A DNA stretch of 49,262 nucleotides from Limimaricola pyoseonensis (GCF_900102015.1 NZ_FNAT01000005.1:1-49262); one strand, 5' to 3'; positions 40,522-49,080 are shown, counted from the first letter of the stretch. Notes: a model not told the origin generated them from the sequence alone. Numbers and translations: made by a program.

Positions 40522-40974
40522 ATGAACGCCCTGACCCCCACCACTGTTCGCGCGACCATCAAGTTCTTCGATCCCGCTCGCGGCTTCGGCTTCGCGACTG
40601 CGCCGGACTTCGCAGAAGATCTCCTGTTGCCAGGCAGCAGGCTCATCGCCGCCGGCCGGAGTTCGATCGCCGCCGGCACAAGTGTCATGGCCGAGATCCG
40701 GACCGCTGTTGGTCGTCCCCAGATCGAGCGCATCGTCAGCATCGATATCGTGACCCCAGCCGGCGCCCTCCGCCCGGGCCGCGTGAAGTGGTTTGACACG
40801 ATGAAAGGCTACGGCTTCATACAGCTGCTCGGCGAGCCGGGTGACGTGTTCCTTGGCCGGGAGGTGCTGCGCATCAGCGGGCGCGACAGCGCGACGCCAG
40901 GCGAAGCCTTGGCCGTGATCGTCATGCGGAATGCCCATGGCCTCGCGGTCGAGGCGGTCGGAGACTGGGTATGA
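40522..40974 (+). CDS. Tandem cold-shock-domain protein
   Basis: 150 residues. Two CSD copies: the first with FFDPARGFGFA at about 15-25, the second with WFDTMKGYGFIQL at about 93-105, each an RNP1-like motif. AAGGAG is 8 nt upstream of the ATG at 40522. Such proteins bind single-stranded nucleic acid and open RNA structure. In a phage early operon it may favour phage translation or protect replication intermediates. Confidence 0.8.
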   Translation: MNALTPTTVRATIKFFDPARGFGFATAPDFAEDLLLPGSRLIAAGRSSIAAGTSVMAEIRTAVGRPQIERIVSIDIVTPAGALRPGRVKWFDTMKGYGFIQLLGEPGDVFLGREVLRISGRDSATPGEALAVIVMRNAHGLAVEAVGDWV

Positions 40975-41005
40975 CCAGCAAGCTCGCCGAACACGGGTGC
41001 CTCTG

Positions 41006-41173
41006 ATGCCAGCTGCTCACCGCCCCTCCCCGCTTGAGACTTTCGCAGCGCGCATTGAAGCCGCACTGCTGAAGGTCGAGCGCATCGCAGCGGCACCAGG
41101 CGGCGAAGCCTACATCCCCCTCATCAACCGGCTTCGTGACGAACTCGCAGCGGCTCAGCGTGCGATCCGCTGA
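41006..41173 (+). CDS. Short helical hypothetical protein
   Basis: 55 residues (MPAAHRPSPLETFAARIEAALLKVERIAAAPGG...). Its ATG overlaps the stop of an 11-codon ORF (40971-41006, MTSKLAEHGCL) that itself overlaps the end of the cold-shock gene, so reinitiation could carry translation through. End of the early operon. Function unknown. Confidence 0.5.
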   Translation: MPAAHRPSPLETFAARIEAALLKVERIAAAPGGEAYIPLINRLRDELAAAQRAIR

Positions 41174-41602
41174 GGTAGCTATGGTCAGAAGTTCCGCCCA
41201 CTCATCGCTGCCTTTCGCACTGTAGGCTCATTCATGGCCTAACGATTATCCAATCTTTCCAACCTTTACTATTGGGGGTGTCCGCAAACCGTGTTGGTCC
41301 GCTATGCGAACTTTCTAGACCTTTGCTGCGTGCGCTCGGTTCCTGCTGCGCCTGCGAAGGTATTCGGGAGGAAGGGGCGGAAAGCAGTCATTCGCTGCGA
41401 GATTGCCCAACGTTCGCTACTGGGGCTTCAGTCAGGTTAGTTGTGGGCCTCCCCGGGTCACTCCGGCAGCCGGTAGTGATCGATATGGAAGTTTCCTTCC
41501 ATGCCCCGCTCGTCGCAGGCCGACATCTCCATATTGGAGGTGCCGTTGCAGAACTCCCGGCCTTACGGTTCACACAGCGAAGCCGCCGCTTAGGTGGGTG
41601 GC
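41174..41602. other. Non-coding / decayed stretch before the IS scar
   Basis: ORFs on both strands are low quality and lack starts with SD signals. The motif GCGGAAAGCAGTCATTCGCTGC (given as arms, 41379-41400) is of a kind seen in decayed intergenic host DNA. I see no RNA gene. Confidence 0.4.
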
Positions 41603-41790
41603 ATGACGAAGCCTCCACCTGCCCGCTATCGCACGACGAACTGGTCCGCCTACAACGCGGCGCTGCAGAAGCGTGGCTCGCTGTTGATCTGGCTGGACCG
41701 GGAGATGATGTGGCTCGCACCGCATGAGGGACAGCTGGGGTGTCCGCCGGTCTTTCCGAGGGTGCGATACAGTTCTGGCTCAACGGCCAA
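41603..41790 (+). pseudogene. IS5-family transposase N-terminal fragment
   Basis: From the ATG at 41603 the frame reads MTKPPPARYRTTNWSAYNAALQKRGSL, the typical start of IS5-type transposases (RYRxxNWxxYNAALxxRGSL). Near 41755 the match moves to another frame (LSEGAIQFW), then is lost; the catalytic DDE part is absent. A scar of an old insertion marking the border between phage and cargo. Confidence 0.75.
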
Positions 41791-41998
41791 ATCATCGCAC
41801 ACCACGGTGGTGCAGAGGCCGTCCACAGCATCAGGTCGCCCCTCACCGTGATATGCAACAACCTCAGCATGAAACGTCATCGCGGCCCGCCTTGTTGAAA
41901 ATTCTATTCAGACGGTCCGCGAAGCCGCCCGAAATGATCGGGCCTTTGCCCGCACACCTCGACCGGCCGCTCCGATCACCCGAACGGCTGCGGTCGTC

Positions 41999-42127
41999 TC
42001 AGTTCGCGGGGATCGCCACCGTGGGATCGCCGCCATACCAGCCAAAGACATAGGCGGCGATCACGACGACACCGATGAGAACGGCGGCGATGATGCCCAT
42101 GTTCTTGCGAGAATGCGTCACGTTCAT
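41999..42127 (-). CDS. Small single-TM protein (42 residues)
   Basis: MNVTHSRKNMGIIAAVLIGV, then a TM helix ending at AYVFGW, then YGGDPTVAIPAN. AGGAG lies 6 nt before the ATG at 42127. Too short for ordinary gene finders. Similar small membrane proteins accompany stress genes in alphaproteobacteria. Function unknown. Confidence 0.6.
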   Translation of the reverse strand: MNVTHSRKNMGIIAAVLIGVVVIAAYVFGWYGGDPTVAIPAN

Positions 42128-42288
42128 GTTGGTCTCCTGCTTCGATCTCGAAGCTGATTGAGATGTGGGTGGCGCGGATGCGCCAAGACCCGCGCATTGC
42201 GCGCGGTATTGATCGGAGCGGGATACGCTCCGCGAGGGGAAGAAACCGGCTCAGTGCTTCTTCTTGAGTTTCGGCAAGGCGGCGTCGC

Positions 42289-42378
42289 CTAAGATACGCT
42301 CGACGGCGCGACCGGCGGGACCTTCTCCTGCTTTGGCTTCTTGGCTTCCTTGTTGCTTCGCTTGTGTCCCTTGGACAT
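42289..42378 (-). CDS. 29-residue Lys-rich peptide
   Basis: MSKGHKRSNKEAKKPKQEKV, then PPVAPSSVS. AGGAGG is about 11 nt upstream of the ATG at 42378. It is like small Lys-rich MSKGxxxxNKEAKKPK proteins I associate with alphaproteobacterial genomes. It could bind nucleic acid. Confidence 0.55.
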   Translation of the reverse strand: MSKGHKRSNKEAKKPKQEKVPPVAPSSVS

Positions 42379-42464
42379 GTTTGGTCGTCCCTCCTGTTGA
42401 TCGGCACGACCTCGGGTTGGTGCTGGGCATCCGCGGGCATCCGTGGTGCAGCAACTTCGAACGA

Positions 42465-43004
42465 TCAGTTCGGTGCGCGGCGGTAGTGCATCGGCATGCC
42501 CTCGTTTTCGGCCGACTGGATGGCGAACTTATCGTCCAGCGCTCTCTGCGCTTTGTTTACGGGCGAACGGTTTACCGCCTCGGCACCTCGTGCCTCATGA
42601 GGCCGCGGACTTGCGTAAAAGTATCGAAGTTCCGCTTCCGAAACCTCGTCGGCCTGCATCAGCAGCCGGACGAGGGGGTCGACCAGCATTTCCTCGAGGA
42701 AGGCAAGCGTCAGCTCCTGCGTCGAGAGGCCGTCCAGCATGAGGGCGAACTCCAGATCGGCAAGTGATACGGTCAGGCTCCGCGCCAGTCCCGGATGCGT
42801 TTCCCGTGGATGCAAGTGGATCAGGACCGAAGCTTTCCAGTCTTCGGGGCTCAGATGATCGACCGGGGCGGACAGCTCGGTCTCGATGTCGTACTCTCCT
42901 GCCGGCAGCATCTCGTCGAAGCCGGGAAACATGAAGGCGCGCGAGAAGGTTGCCGTGGCCTTGCGGATCGTGTCGTCCAAAACCTCCTTCGAAATGATTG
43001 CCAT
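42465..43004 (-). CDS. Hypothetical protein of the cargo region
   Basis: 179 residues from the ATG at 43004 (MAIISKEVLDDTIRKATATFSRAFMFPGFDEMLPAGEYDIETE...). The sequence GFDEMLPAGEYDIETELSAP resembles small host proteins with the GYSEELPEGDYMVVVEEE motif of the gene at 43298-43585, so the two may share a domain. No catalytic motif. Upstream frame extension is a shadow. Confidence 0.65.
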   Translation of the reverse strand: MAIISKEVLDDTIRKATATFSRAFMFPGFDEMLPAGEYDIETELSAPVDHLSPEDWKASVLIHLHPRETHPGLARSLTVSLADLEFALMLDGLSTQELTLAFLEEMLVDPLVRLLMQADEVSEAELRYFYASPRPHEARGAEAVNRSPVNKAQRALDDKFAIQSAENEGMPMHYRRAPN

Positions 43005-43054
43005 CCCGTCCGCCCTCGTCGCTCGACGTGGCAGGACTGAGCGAGCCACGGCGT

Positions 43055-43192
43055 TCAAGACTTCTTCGGTGAATGGGCCGTGTAGTCCGGTGCCGGGGCG
43101 GCATCCTTCGTGGCAGGGCTTTGGTTCGGGCTTTTGGTTTCGGCCGCCTTCGGCGGCTGCGCCGTCTTTTTGGACAGGTCTTTGAAGGACAT
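43055..43192 (-). CDS. 45-residue Lys/Pro/Ala-rich protein
   Basis: MSFKDLSKKTAQPPKAAETK, then SPNQSPATKDAAPAPDYTAHSPKKS. GGAG is about 8 nt upstream of the ATG at 43192. Not in ordinary ORF lists because a longer frame overlaps it. Low-complexity and probably disordered. Small MSFKDL proteins are common companions of stress operons in Rhodobacterales (recalled, not searched). Confidence 0.6.
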   Translation of the reverse strand: MSFKDLSKKTAQPPKAAETKSPNQSPATKDAAPAPDYTAHSPKKS

Positions 43193-43297
43193 CGTGTGTC
43201 TCCTTTTCGGTGTGTGCGGGGATCAATCAAGAGCAGGACGCTCAACGGACCAGCCAGCACCATGGAATGAACAGGCCAGCGTCCCGCCTCGCGTCGT

Positions 43298-43585
43298 TCA
43301 GGCCGAAGAGTTGTCGTTTTCCGCAGCGAGCATCCGGTCACGATCAAGGGCGGCCTCCAGTGCTTTCTGAGTAACCGGGCGCGTCTCTGAACTGTCGGCC
43401 CGGTTCCCCCTGCCCTGAACAGTCAGGTATGTGCCGGTTCTTCGATAGGCCTCGAAGCTGAGCCCCTGAAGGAGCTCCTCTTCGACAACCACCATGTAAT
43501 CGCCTTCAGGCAACTCCTCCGAATAGCCGGAGATGCGGAACGGATGAGTAAACGTCACCACCGATTCGGAAGATCGCACTGTCAT
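43298..43585 (-). CDS. Host-type hypothetical protein (GYSEELPEGDYMVVVEEE)
   Basis: 95 residues. Beta-rich first half SVVTFTHPFRISGYSEELPEGDYMVVVEEELLQGLSFEAYRRTGTYLTV, helical second half. The same fold type seems to occur in the gene at 42465-43004. Directly divergent from the plus-strand genes at 43937. Function unknown. Confidence 0.65.
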   Translation of the reverse strand: MTVRSSESVVTFTHPFRISGYSEELPEGDYMVVVEEELLQGLSFEAYRRTGTYLTVQGRGNRADSSETRPVTQKALEAALDRDRMLAAENDNSSA

Positions 43586-43936
43586 CTCGGGCCTCTCCCA
43601 GATTGCTCACAGGTATGGCCTGCACCAGTCGCGAGGCGAGGATCGTACCTCGCCCGACCAACAGGAGCACCATACGGCCCAGCTCTGCGCGGGAGACTGA
43701 CCGGTGTTAGCGTCGACCATGCTTTTTCAACGAAACCGGGGCGCAACCACTGCCAAGCTTGCGAATGGCGTTTTAGATCAAATGACTGATCTGCATCAGC
43801 GCCGCTTCGCGCCAACTCTGCGAGATTGGGCCTGTTCTTACCCAACTGCTCATCAAAGCAGCCCAAAATCCCTACTTCTTCACATGCCAATCTGGCCTTT
43901 GTGCCGTGGCGATAGAGAGCCCGAAAGGCGACTTCC
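43586..43936. other. Divergent intergenic region with FNR-type box
   Basis: A 350-bp gap between two divergent cargo operons, so promoters for both should lie here. The only motif I can point to is the palindrome at 43786-43799. Short ORFs on both strands have no start signals. Confidence 0.5.
43786..43799. promoter_or_regulatory. FNR/Crp-type palindrome
   Basis: CTGATCTGCATCAG matches TGAT-N4-ATCA, the core of FNR-type boxes (TTGAT-N4-ATCAA). It is in the divergent promoter region of the cargo and could be bound by the Crp/Fnr protein encoded at 44818-45552. Confidence 0.45.
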
Positions 43937-44359
43937 ATGCCTAGCTCCAACCTGCTTCATCCCGGCGCAAACGACTGCGACCGGTTTCTTTTCGCTCCAG
44001 TGGGAGAAGACAGGAATGGCTACGTCGTAACCGTTCTGTCGGCCCTCGCAAGGCTCGGCCTCGATCCGTGGAAAGAGGCCTCAGACCTCGCAACGATGCC
44101 GCGATCGGTCGCGCGCGAACGACTGGATCGGCTGTTGACCCGATTCCGCGACGTGCCGACGCTCAAGCGCGAGCACGCTGCCACGGCGGAACGACTAAGT
44201 TTGCTGCTTCCGGAACGATTTAGGCCGCGAGCCGCATTGCGCCATGGAGATCCCCTGGGAAGTCCAACGCTTTCCTCACTGCCGATCTTCTGGCTGCTCA
44301 TGATCCTGTTGGCACTCGCCCAGATCCTGTATTTTGGTCGCGCTGGAGCCGGGGAATGA
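43937..44359 (+). CDS. Hypothetical protein with C-terminal TM anchor
   Basis: 140 residues. A helical cytosolic part (YVVTVLSALARLGLDPWKEASDLATMPRSVARERLDRLLTRF) and a C-terminal TM helix (FWLLMILLALAQILYF, about 117-133). Overlaps the next gene by 4 nt (ATGA). Resembles tail-anchored host proteins of unknown function. Confidence 0.65.
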   Translation: MPSSNLLHPGANDCDRFLFAPVGEDRNGYVVTVLSALARLGLDPWKEASDLATMPRSVARERLDRLLTRFRDVPTLKREHAATAERLSLLLPERFRPRAALRHGDPLGSPTLSSLPIFWLLMILLALAQILYFGRAGAGE

Positions 44360-44760
44360 TCCTGCCCTTTCCCAACCTCCGGCCGTTTCCGGCTTCAGCG
44401 CGGAAGTCCCTCCCACCGCAGGAGGCGCGGCTCTGGAAAATGGAAGAAAGCCTATGGAGCGGTGGCCTCTCACAAGCCCGCGCTTCGACGGCGGCAGATG
44501 CTGTGTTCCTCCTTCCTCAGGACCCGTGCCCTCTTAGGGGCATCGACATTTGGACCGTCTGGCTGGATCAGGCGCGCTGGCGCTCCGTCGCCTTCTTGGA
44601 CAGAAGCTGCATGCGCAATGGCGATACAATAGCTCTCGCCTACCGTGTGTCGGCCGATCGGCCGGGTAGTGAGATATTCGAAGCGCTCTGCATGTCCTCG
44701 TTTCACCTGCGGGACGGAGGCTGGCTGCGAGTCTCGCATCAACAGACGCCCTTTGCATGA
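44356..44760 (+). CDS. NTF2/SnoaL-like protein, DUF4440-type
   Basis: 134 residues. LWKMEESLWSGGLSQARASTAADAVFLLP is like the beginning of DUF4440/SnoaL-like proteins, and RPGSEIFEALCMSSFHLRDGGWLRVSHQQTP like the end. Small cone-shaped fold with a pocket; ligand unknown. Overlaps the previous gene and probably shares its operon. Confidence 0.6.
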   Translation: MILPFPNLRPFPASARKSLPPQEARLWKMEESLWSGGLSQARASTAADAVFLLPQDPCPLRGIDIWTVWLDQARWRSVAFLDRSCMRNGDTIALAYRVSADRPGSEIFEALCMSSFHLRDGGWLRVSHQQTPFA

Positions 44761-44817
44761 CAACCACGGCAGAACCTCATGGGGGCATCGATACTCATGA
44801 CCCCCGTGGGCGCGTTC

Positions 44818-45552
44818 TCAATCGAGAAGAGGACCCACCTGATCAAGATAGGTCGGGTCGAACTCGGCCAGGGCCACAAGGCCCGGATAATCATTGAAGG
44901 CGACATGGCCGCCCTGAAAGGTCACCAGCCCCTCCTCGCGCAACTGCCGAAGCACGCGATTGACATGCACCGCGCTCAGACCCAGAGCATCCGCCAGATG
45001 GTACTGGGTCAAAGGACAATCATAGCCGGTCTTGTTTCCCATGCCGACCAGCGCCAGCCTGGCTCCCAGTTCGAGCAGCATGTGGGCCATGCGCTCCATC
45101 GCGCTGCGCCGTCCAAGCCCCACCAAATGCTCGACGACCATCGCCTCGTCCCGCGAGGCAGCCCAGAGGACGGCTGTCGCCAAGCGGGGAGTATGCGCAA
45201 ACGCATCCAGAAGATCCTGTTTCCGAACCTCAGCAGCCTCGATCTCCACGATAGGTTGGATGCCATGATCAGAAGTATGCAAAAGGATGCTCCGCAAGCC
45301 GAGGAAGTCGCCCGGGATCTGGAAATCGATGATCTGGCGTGACCCATCCGGTTGCGATTTGTAGGAACAGACCCAGCCTGACGCCAGGATGTAGGCGGCC
45401 TGCTCTGATTGCCCCTGATGCACGAGATCGCGCCCAGCTACGAAGGTCCTGCGACGGCGGTGCAAGCGTGACAGTACGTCGAGTTCCGTCGCCGATAAGG
45501 CAACGAAGGCGCCGAGCTTGCGGGCAAAGGCGTCAGATATGTTGATGGCCAA
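44818..45552 (-). CDS. Crp/Fnr-family transcription regulator
   Basis: 244 residues. Cyclic-nucleotide-binding-like beta-barrel at about 25-120 (FVAGRDLVHQGQSEQAAYILASGWVCSYK), dimerisation helix at about 130-170 and HTH at about 180-215 (LTQYHLADALGLSAVHVNRVLRQLREEGL). It lacks the N-terminal Cys cluster of FNR, so it is unlikely to be an iron-sulfur oxygen sensor. Divergent from the small gene at 45704. Likely controls stress or stationary genes. Confidence 0.9.
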   Translation of the reverse strand: MAINISDAFARKLGAFVALSATELDVLSRLHRRRRTFVAGRDLVHQGQSEQAAYILASGWVCSYKSQPDGSRQIIDFQIPGDFLGLRSILLHTSDHGIQPIVEIEAAEVRKQDLLDAFAHTPRLATAVLWAASRDEAMVVEHLVGLGRRSAMERMAHMLLELGARLALVGMGNKTGYDCPLTQYHLADALGLSAVHVNRVLRQLREEGLVTFQGGHVAFNDYPGLVALAEFDPTYLDQVGPLLD

Positions 45553-45703
45553 ACGTTCTCCTCCATGTGCCGGAATAGCAGGAACTTCGAACGCGATGGC
45601 TGCTCTCGATCAGTTTTCTATACCGCAGTTCATGCCAACATGGCGACGATCGTGCGGCGTACGGAATTTTCTGGCGGCGTTTCGTTCAGAGAGGATTCTT
45701 CGA
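45553..45703. promoter_or_regulatory. Divergent promoter region of the Crp/Fnr gene
   Basis: 150 bp between two divergent genes; no box or -35/-10 pair stands out. Confidence 0.4.
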
Positions 45704-45940
45704 ATGACCGATCAGAACGCCCTTTCCGGCATGGCCGCACTTTCGATCTGCGAAGCGCTCCTTCTCGCGCTCGGTGATGGTCAGTTGTTATCAGAAAGCG
45801 AGATCCAAGGTGTCTTGCAGGATGCTGCGACCACGCATGAAAATGCGACTGGGGTTGGTATCGACGTTCAGACGCACCGTGCAGTTGCAGGCCTCATCCG
45901 AGAGATCAGAGTCACTAAGATATCGGTTCGGCACCGCTGA
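45704..45940 (+). CDS. Small conserved-looking hypothetical protein
   Basis: 78 residues (MTDQNALSGMAALSICEALLLALGDGQLLSESEIQGVLQDAATTHENATG...). AGAGAGGA is about 9 nt upstream of the ATG. Helical; I recall similar proteins in Rhodobacterales. Divergent from crp, so it may be its target. Confidence 0.65.
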   Translation: MTDQNALSGMAALSICEALLLALGDGQLLSESEIQGVLQDAATTHENATGVGIDVQTHRAVAGLIREIRVTKISVRHR

Positions 45941-46267
<327 letters not shown>

Positions 46268-47146
46268 GTGACCACGTTGACGACCTATCACAAGACCGAA
46301 TACCGCTACGGCGAACCCGTTCTGCTTGGACCCCATCGGATGATGCTGCGCCCGCGCGAAGCACGGGATCTGCGGCTGGTGTCGCATGAGATCACCCTGA
46401 CGCCAGATCCAGATGGCGATATTACTTGGGCCCATGACGTTGCGGGCAATGCTGTCGCCACGGCGCACTTCAATCAGCTAAGCAACCATCTGATCATCGA
46501 AAGCCGTTCAACAGTCGTCCTGACCGCGGCGATTTGGCCGGTATTCGCCATTGCGGCGGAGGCGATCAGCTTCCCCTTCCACTATTCAGGCGACGACTGG
46601 GCCGACCTCGGCGCCCTGACCACGCCGCAATATCCCGACCCCGAGGCCCGGTTTTCTCGTTGGGTCGAAAGCTTCGTCCTTCAACGCCCCACGGATACGT
46701 TGTCTCTGCTCAAAGATATCGCCAACGGGGTGTCGACGCAGATCTCATACCAAAACCGAGAGATGGAAGGGACGCAGTCGCCGTTGGAAACGCTTACCCG
46801 CGGTTGGGGCTCGTGCCGTGACTTCGCGTTGTTGTTTGCTGAAGCGGCGCGCACGCTCAGCTTGGGGGCCCGCATCGTTTCCGGCTACCTCTTCGATCCC
46901 AAAACGAACCTTACCGGGTCCGAAGGGTCGGGTTCTACCCATGCCTGGGCCGAAGTCTTCATTCCCGGCGCGGGATGGGTCGCGTTTGACCCTACAAATC
47001 GCAGCGTCGGAGCAAAAAACCTCATCCCCATCGCAGTCGCCCGTGGCATTCACCAGGTCGTCCCGGTGGCTGGGAGTTTCTCAGGATCGGGCAACGTACT
47101 GCGAAGCATGACCGTAGAGGTACGCCACGCTGTAGTCGAATACTGA
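46268..47146 (+). CDS. Transglutaminase-like cysteine protease
   Basis: 292 residues from GTG at 46268 (AAGGA about 9 nt upstream). An N-terminal bacterial transglutaminase-like beta domain (YHKTEYRYGEPVLLGPHRMMLRPREARD) is followed by the catalytic core: Cys in RGWGSCRDFA, His in STHAWAEVF, Asp in WVAFDPTN. Likely a cytosolic protease or amidase; the family is common in alphaproteobacteria next to stress regulators. No signal peptide. It looks intact. Confidence 0.9.
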   Translation: MTTLTTYHKTEYRYGEPVLLGPHRMMLRPREARDLRLVSHEITLTPDPDGDITWAHDVAGNAVATAHFNQLSNHLIIESRSTVVLTAAIWPVFAIAAEAISFPFHYSGDDWADLGALTTPQYPDPEARFSRWVESFVLQRPTDTLSLLKDIANGVSTQISYQNREMEGTQSPLETLTRGWGSCRDFALLFAEAARTLSLGARIVSGYLFDPKTNLTGSEGSGSTHAWAEVFIPGAGWVAFDPTNRSVGAKNLIPIAVARGIHQVVPVAGSFSGSGNVLRSMTVEVRHAVVEY

Positions 47147-47243
47147 CTACAGCGACACCGGTCTGGGGTAACCGTTTTGGCCTGCCCCTATCGGGTGGTT
47201 CGGTTTTCCGGAAAAAGGTCACCCTTCAAGACAAACCGCTGAG

Positions 47244-47472
47244 CTAACCCGAACCAGGCAGCACCGCCCTACATAGCGTGCCGCTCACGAGGCGGTAGCG
47301 CTGCCGTACAACAATGCTGTCATGTTCGGCAAAACGGACATGCGCTGCAAGCCAGCCGAATGGCGGCAATGGGCCGTTCGCGTCGAATCGCACGTCGTTG
47401 GTACGCCCGAACTCGACTTGGGACGCCATGGTCAGATGGGGCTCGAAGCGGACATTGGTCGGGTCGGGGGAT
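47244..47472 (-). pseudogene. Probable fragment of a 2H phosphoesterase
   Basis: On the minus strand the frame reads PDPTNVRFEPHLTMASQVEFG and then RTNDVRFDANGPLPPFGWLAAHVRFAEHDSIVV. The PHLTMA block resembles the HxT motif of 2'-5' RNA ligase-like proteins. The second HxT and the N-terminus are missing. It abuts the XRE fragment on the other strand. Weak evidence. Confidence 0.35.
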
Positions 47473-47751
47473 CACGCAGATGCAGCTTGGCAATGCAGCT
47501 GGCTGCAAGTTTCAGCGAATTTAGAAGTCGAAGCCGGTACGAACCGGGTCTCCGCTTCACGGCTATGGGATATCGCCCGAGCGCTGGATCTACCGGTGTC
47601 TTCCTTCTACGACGATGAGCAGCCGGCAATGTTTCCAGTAGACCGGGCCATGGATCGAGAAACCGTAGAATTGCTGTGCGCAGTGCAGGCCGTGCCTGAA
47701 AAGAAGCAGCACGCAGTGCTAAAACTCCTGAGCAGCTTAAGCTCAGACTAG
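47470..47751 (+). pseudogene. Frameshifted XRE-family regulator fragment
   Basis: One frame reads SLAMQLAASF (near 47485), resembling the first HTH helix; another then reads EAGTNRVSASRLWDIARALDLPVSSFYD (47540-47620), the typical end of an XRE HTH, followed by a helical C-terminus to the TAG at 47749. In between, a CAG-to-TAG type change and frame shifts break the gene. It reads convergently into the integrase, and the stop codons overlap. Confidence 0.7.
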
Positions 47752-49004
47752 AGCGCGATCCGCTGCAGCGCTTCGAGCTTCATCGGCAACCCGCCCCCGT
47801 CGCCATAGCGTTGCCGATTGAGGCTATGGCCAAGGATGTCACGGCGCACCCGCTCATCCACCCCAGCGATCAAGAGCCTATCCTCGACCGAATGCCGCAG
47901 ACCATAGAGCGTGTGGCGCGGCGTCTCGGACAGCCCGTTCTCCCGCAGGTACTTGTTCACGGTCGCCGACAGGCCCGCCTTGTCGAGATATCGCGGAAAG
48001 CCCTCTGGGCAGCCGCGCATGGCCTCGAGCGAGACGCCGACAAGCGGTACGTCACGCTCAGAGACATCGTTCTTCAGCTGACGCCCTTCGGGTCGCACCT
48101 GGACATGCGGGATGCTGCCCTCAAGCTGGATCCGATCGCCACCCAGGTTGGCGATCTCGCTCGGCCTCATGCCCGTGTTGACCATCACAAGGACGATCGC
48201 GCGCGCCTCGCCGTTCAGCCCGCCAAGGCCGGGGATGATCCTGTCGCGGATCCAGTCCACCGAGAAGGGCAGCCGCGTGTTCTGGCGCCCTGCCTTGATG
48301 GGTTCGGGCGTCGGTGGCACGAAGCCGAGCCGTTTGCGCGCCGCGACCAGGCGCAGCACCGCGCCGACATAGGTGAAGTCCTTGTTCGCCGAAGCGGCGA
48401 TCACGTCGCCCTCCTCGACCTTATCGATCCACCAGTCGCGGAAGTCCTGCATGTCATCGGGCGTGAGCCGCTCGAGCTCGACATCGCCGACGACGCCGAT
48501 CAGGTTGCGGATCGCCTTGATGTGCGGGTTGCGCCAGCGCCGCAGCTGGTCGGCCGACTTGCCAAGGGTCTTGTCGCGGGCCAGCGTCCAGTAGGCTTCT
48601 AGTGCGCGGCTGATGGTCAGCGCCGGGGGCCGGGCGGTACCGAGAAGCGCGGCTGCCTCCATTTCATCGGGCTTACCCTTCACGTCGGAGATCGCTTCGA
48701 CCCGATCGAGGATCTCGGCCGTCGGCATCTTGGCCACCTCCTCCATCCGCCGGAAGCGGAAGCCGCGCTGCTGCGCCAGGTCGCGGGCAGCCTGATAGCG
48801 CTCCTCAGCATCGCCATCACGGCCGGCGAGCTTCGCTTCCCAACCCTCGACCAGTTCCCCCCAGACGGCGGCCTCCTTCTCGCGAGCAATCCTCTCGCTG
48901 TCGGTCGCCAAGCTGATGTTGAGAATCTCGCGGGGGTCGACCGCAGCATAGCGCTTGGGCCGCCGCCGCCGCATGAACCAAGTAGTGCCGCGCAGGTAGA
49001 TCAT
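47748..49004 (-). CDS. int: Tyrosine integrase
   Basis: 418 residues from the ATG at 49004 (MIYLRGTTWFMRRRRPKRY); a GTG at 49037 would add 11 but has no SD. N-terminal DUF6538-like region, core-binding domain, then the catalytic set: Arg in NTGMRPSEIANLGG, HTLYGLRHS (His-x-x-Arg), LGHSLN and the nucleophile Tyr in RQRYGDGG. It integrates and, with an excision factor not identified here, excises the phage at the tRNA-Ser core. The first 34 nt upstream overlap the arm repeats. Confidence 0.92.
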   Translation of the reverse strand: MIYLRGTTWFMRRRRPKRYAAVDPREILNISLATDSERIAREKEAAVWGELVEGWEAKLAGRDGDAEERYQAARDLAQQRGFRFRRMEEVAKMPTAEILDRVEAISDVKGKPDEMEAAALLGTARPPALTISRALEAYWTLARDKTLGKSADQLRRWRNPHIKAIRNLIGVVGDVELERLTPDDMQDFRDWWIDKVEEGDVIAASANKDFTYVGAVLRLVAARKRLGFVPPTPEPIKAGRQNTRLPFSVDWIRDRIIPGLGGLNGEARAIVLVMVNTGMRPSEIANLGGDRIQLEGSIPHVQVRPEGRQLKNDVSERDVPLVGVSLEAMRGCPEGFPRYLDKAGLSATVNKYLRENGLSETPRHTLYGLRHSVEDRLLIAGVDERVRRDILGHSLNRQRYGDGGGLPMKLEALQRIAL

Positions 49005-49047
49005 GAGTACAGATGCGCGGGTTTCGAGGGTGGGCACAAGGGGCCAT

Positions 49048-49080
49048 GTGCACCAAAATGTGCACCAATTTGTGCATCAA
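49048..49080. repeat. Integrase arm-type repeats, right side of att core
   Basis: GTGCACCAA (49048-49056), GTGCACCAA (49060-49068) and GTGCATCAA (49072-49080), again at a 12-bp period. They lie in the integrase promoter region, so Int binding could repress int. See the left array at 78-110. Confidence 0.65.
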
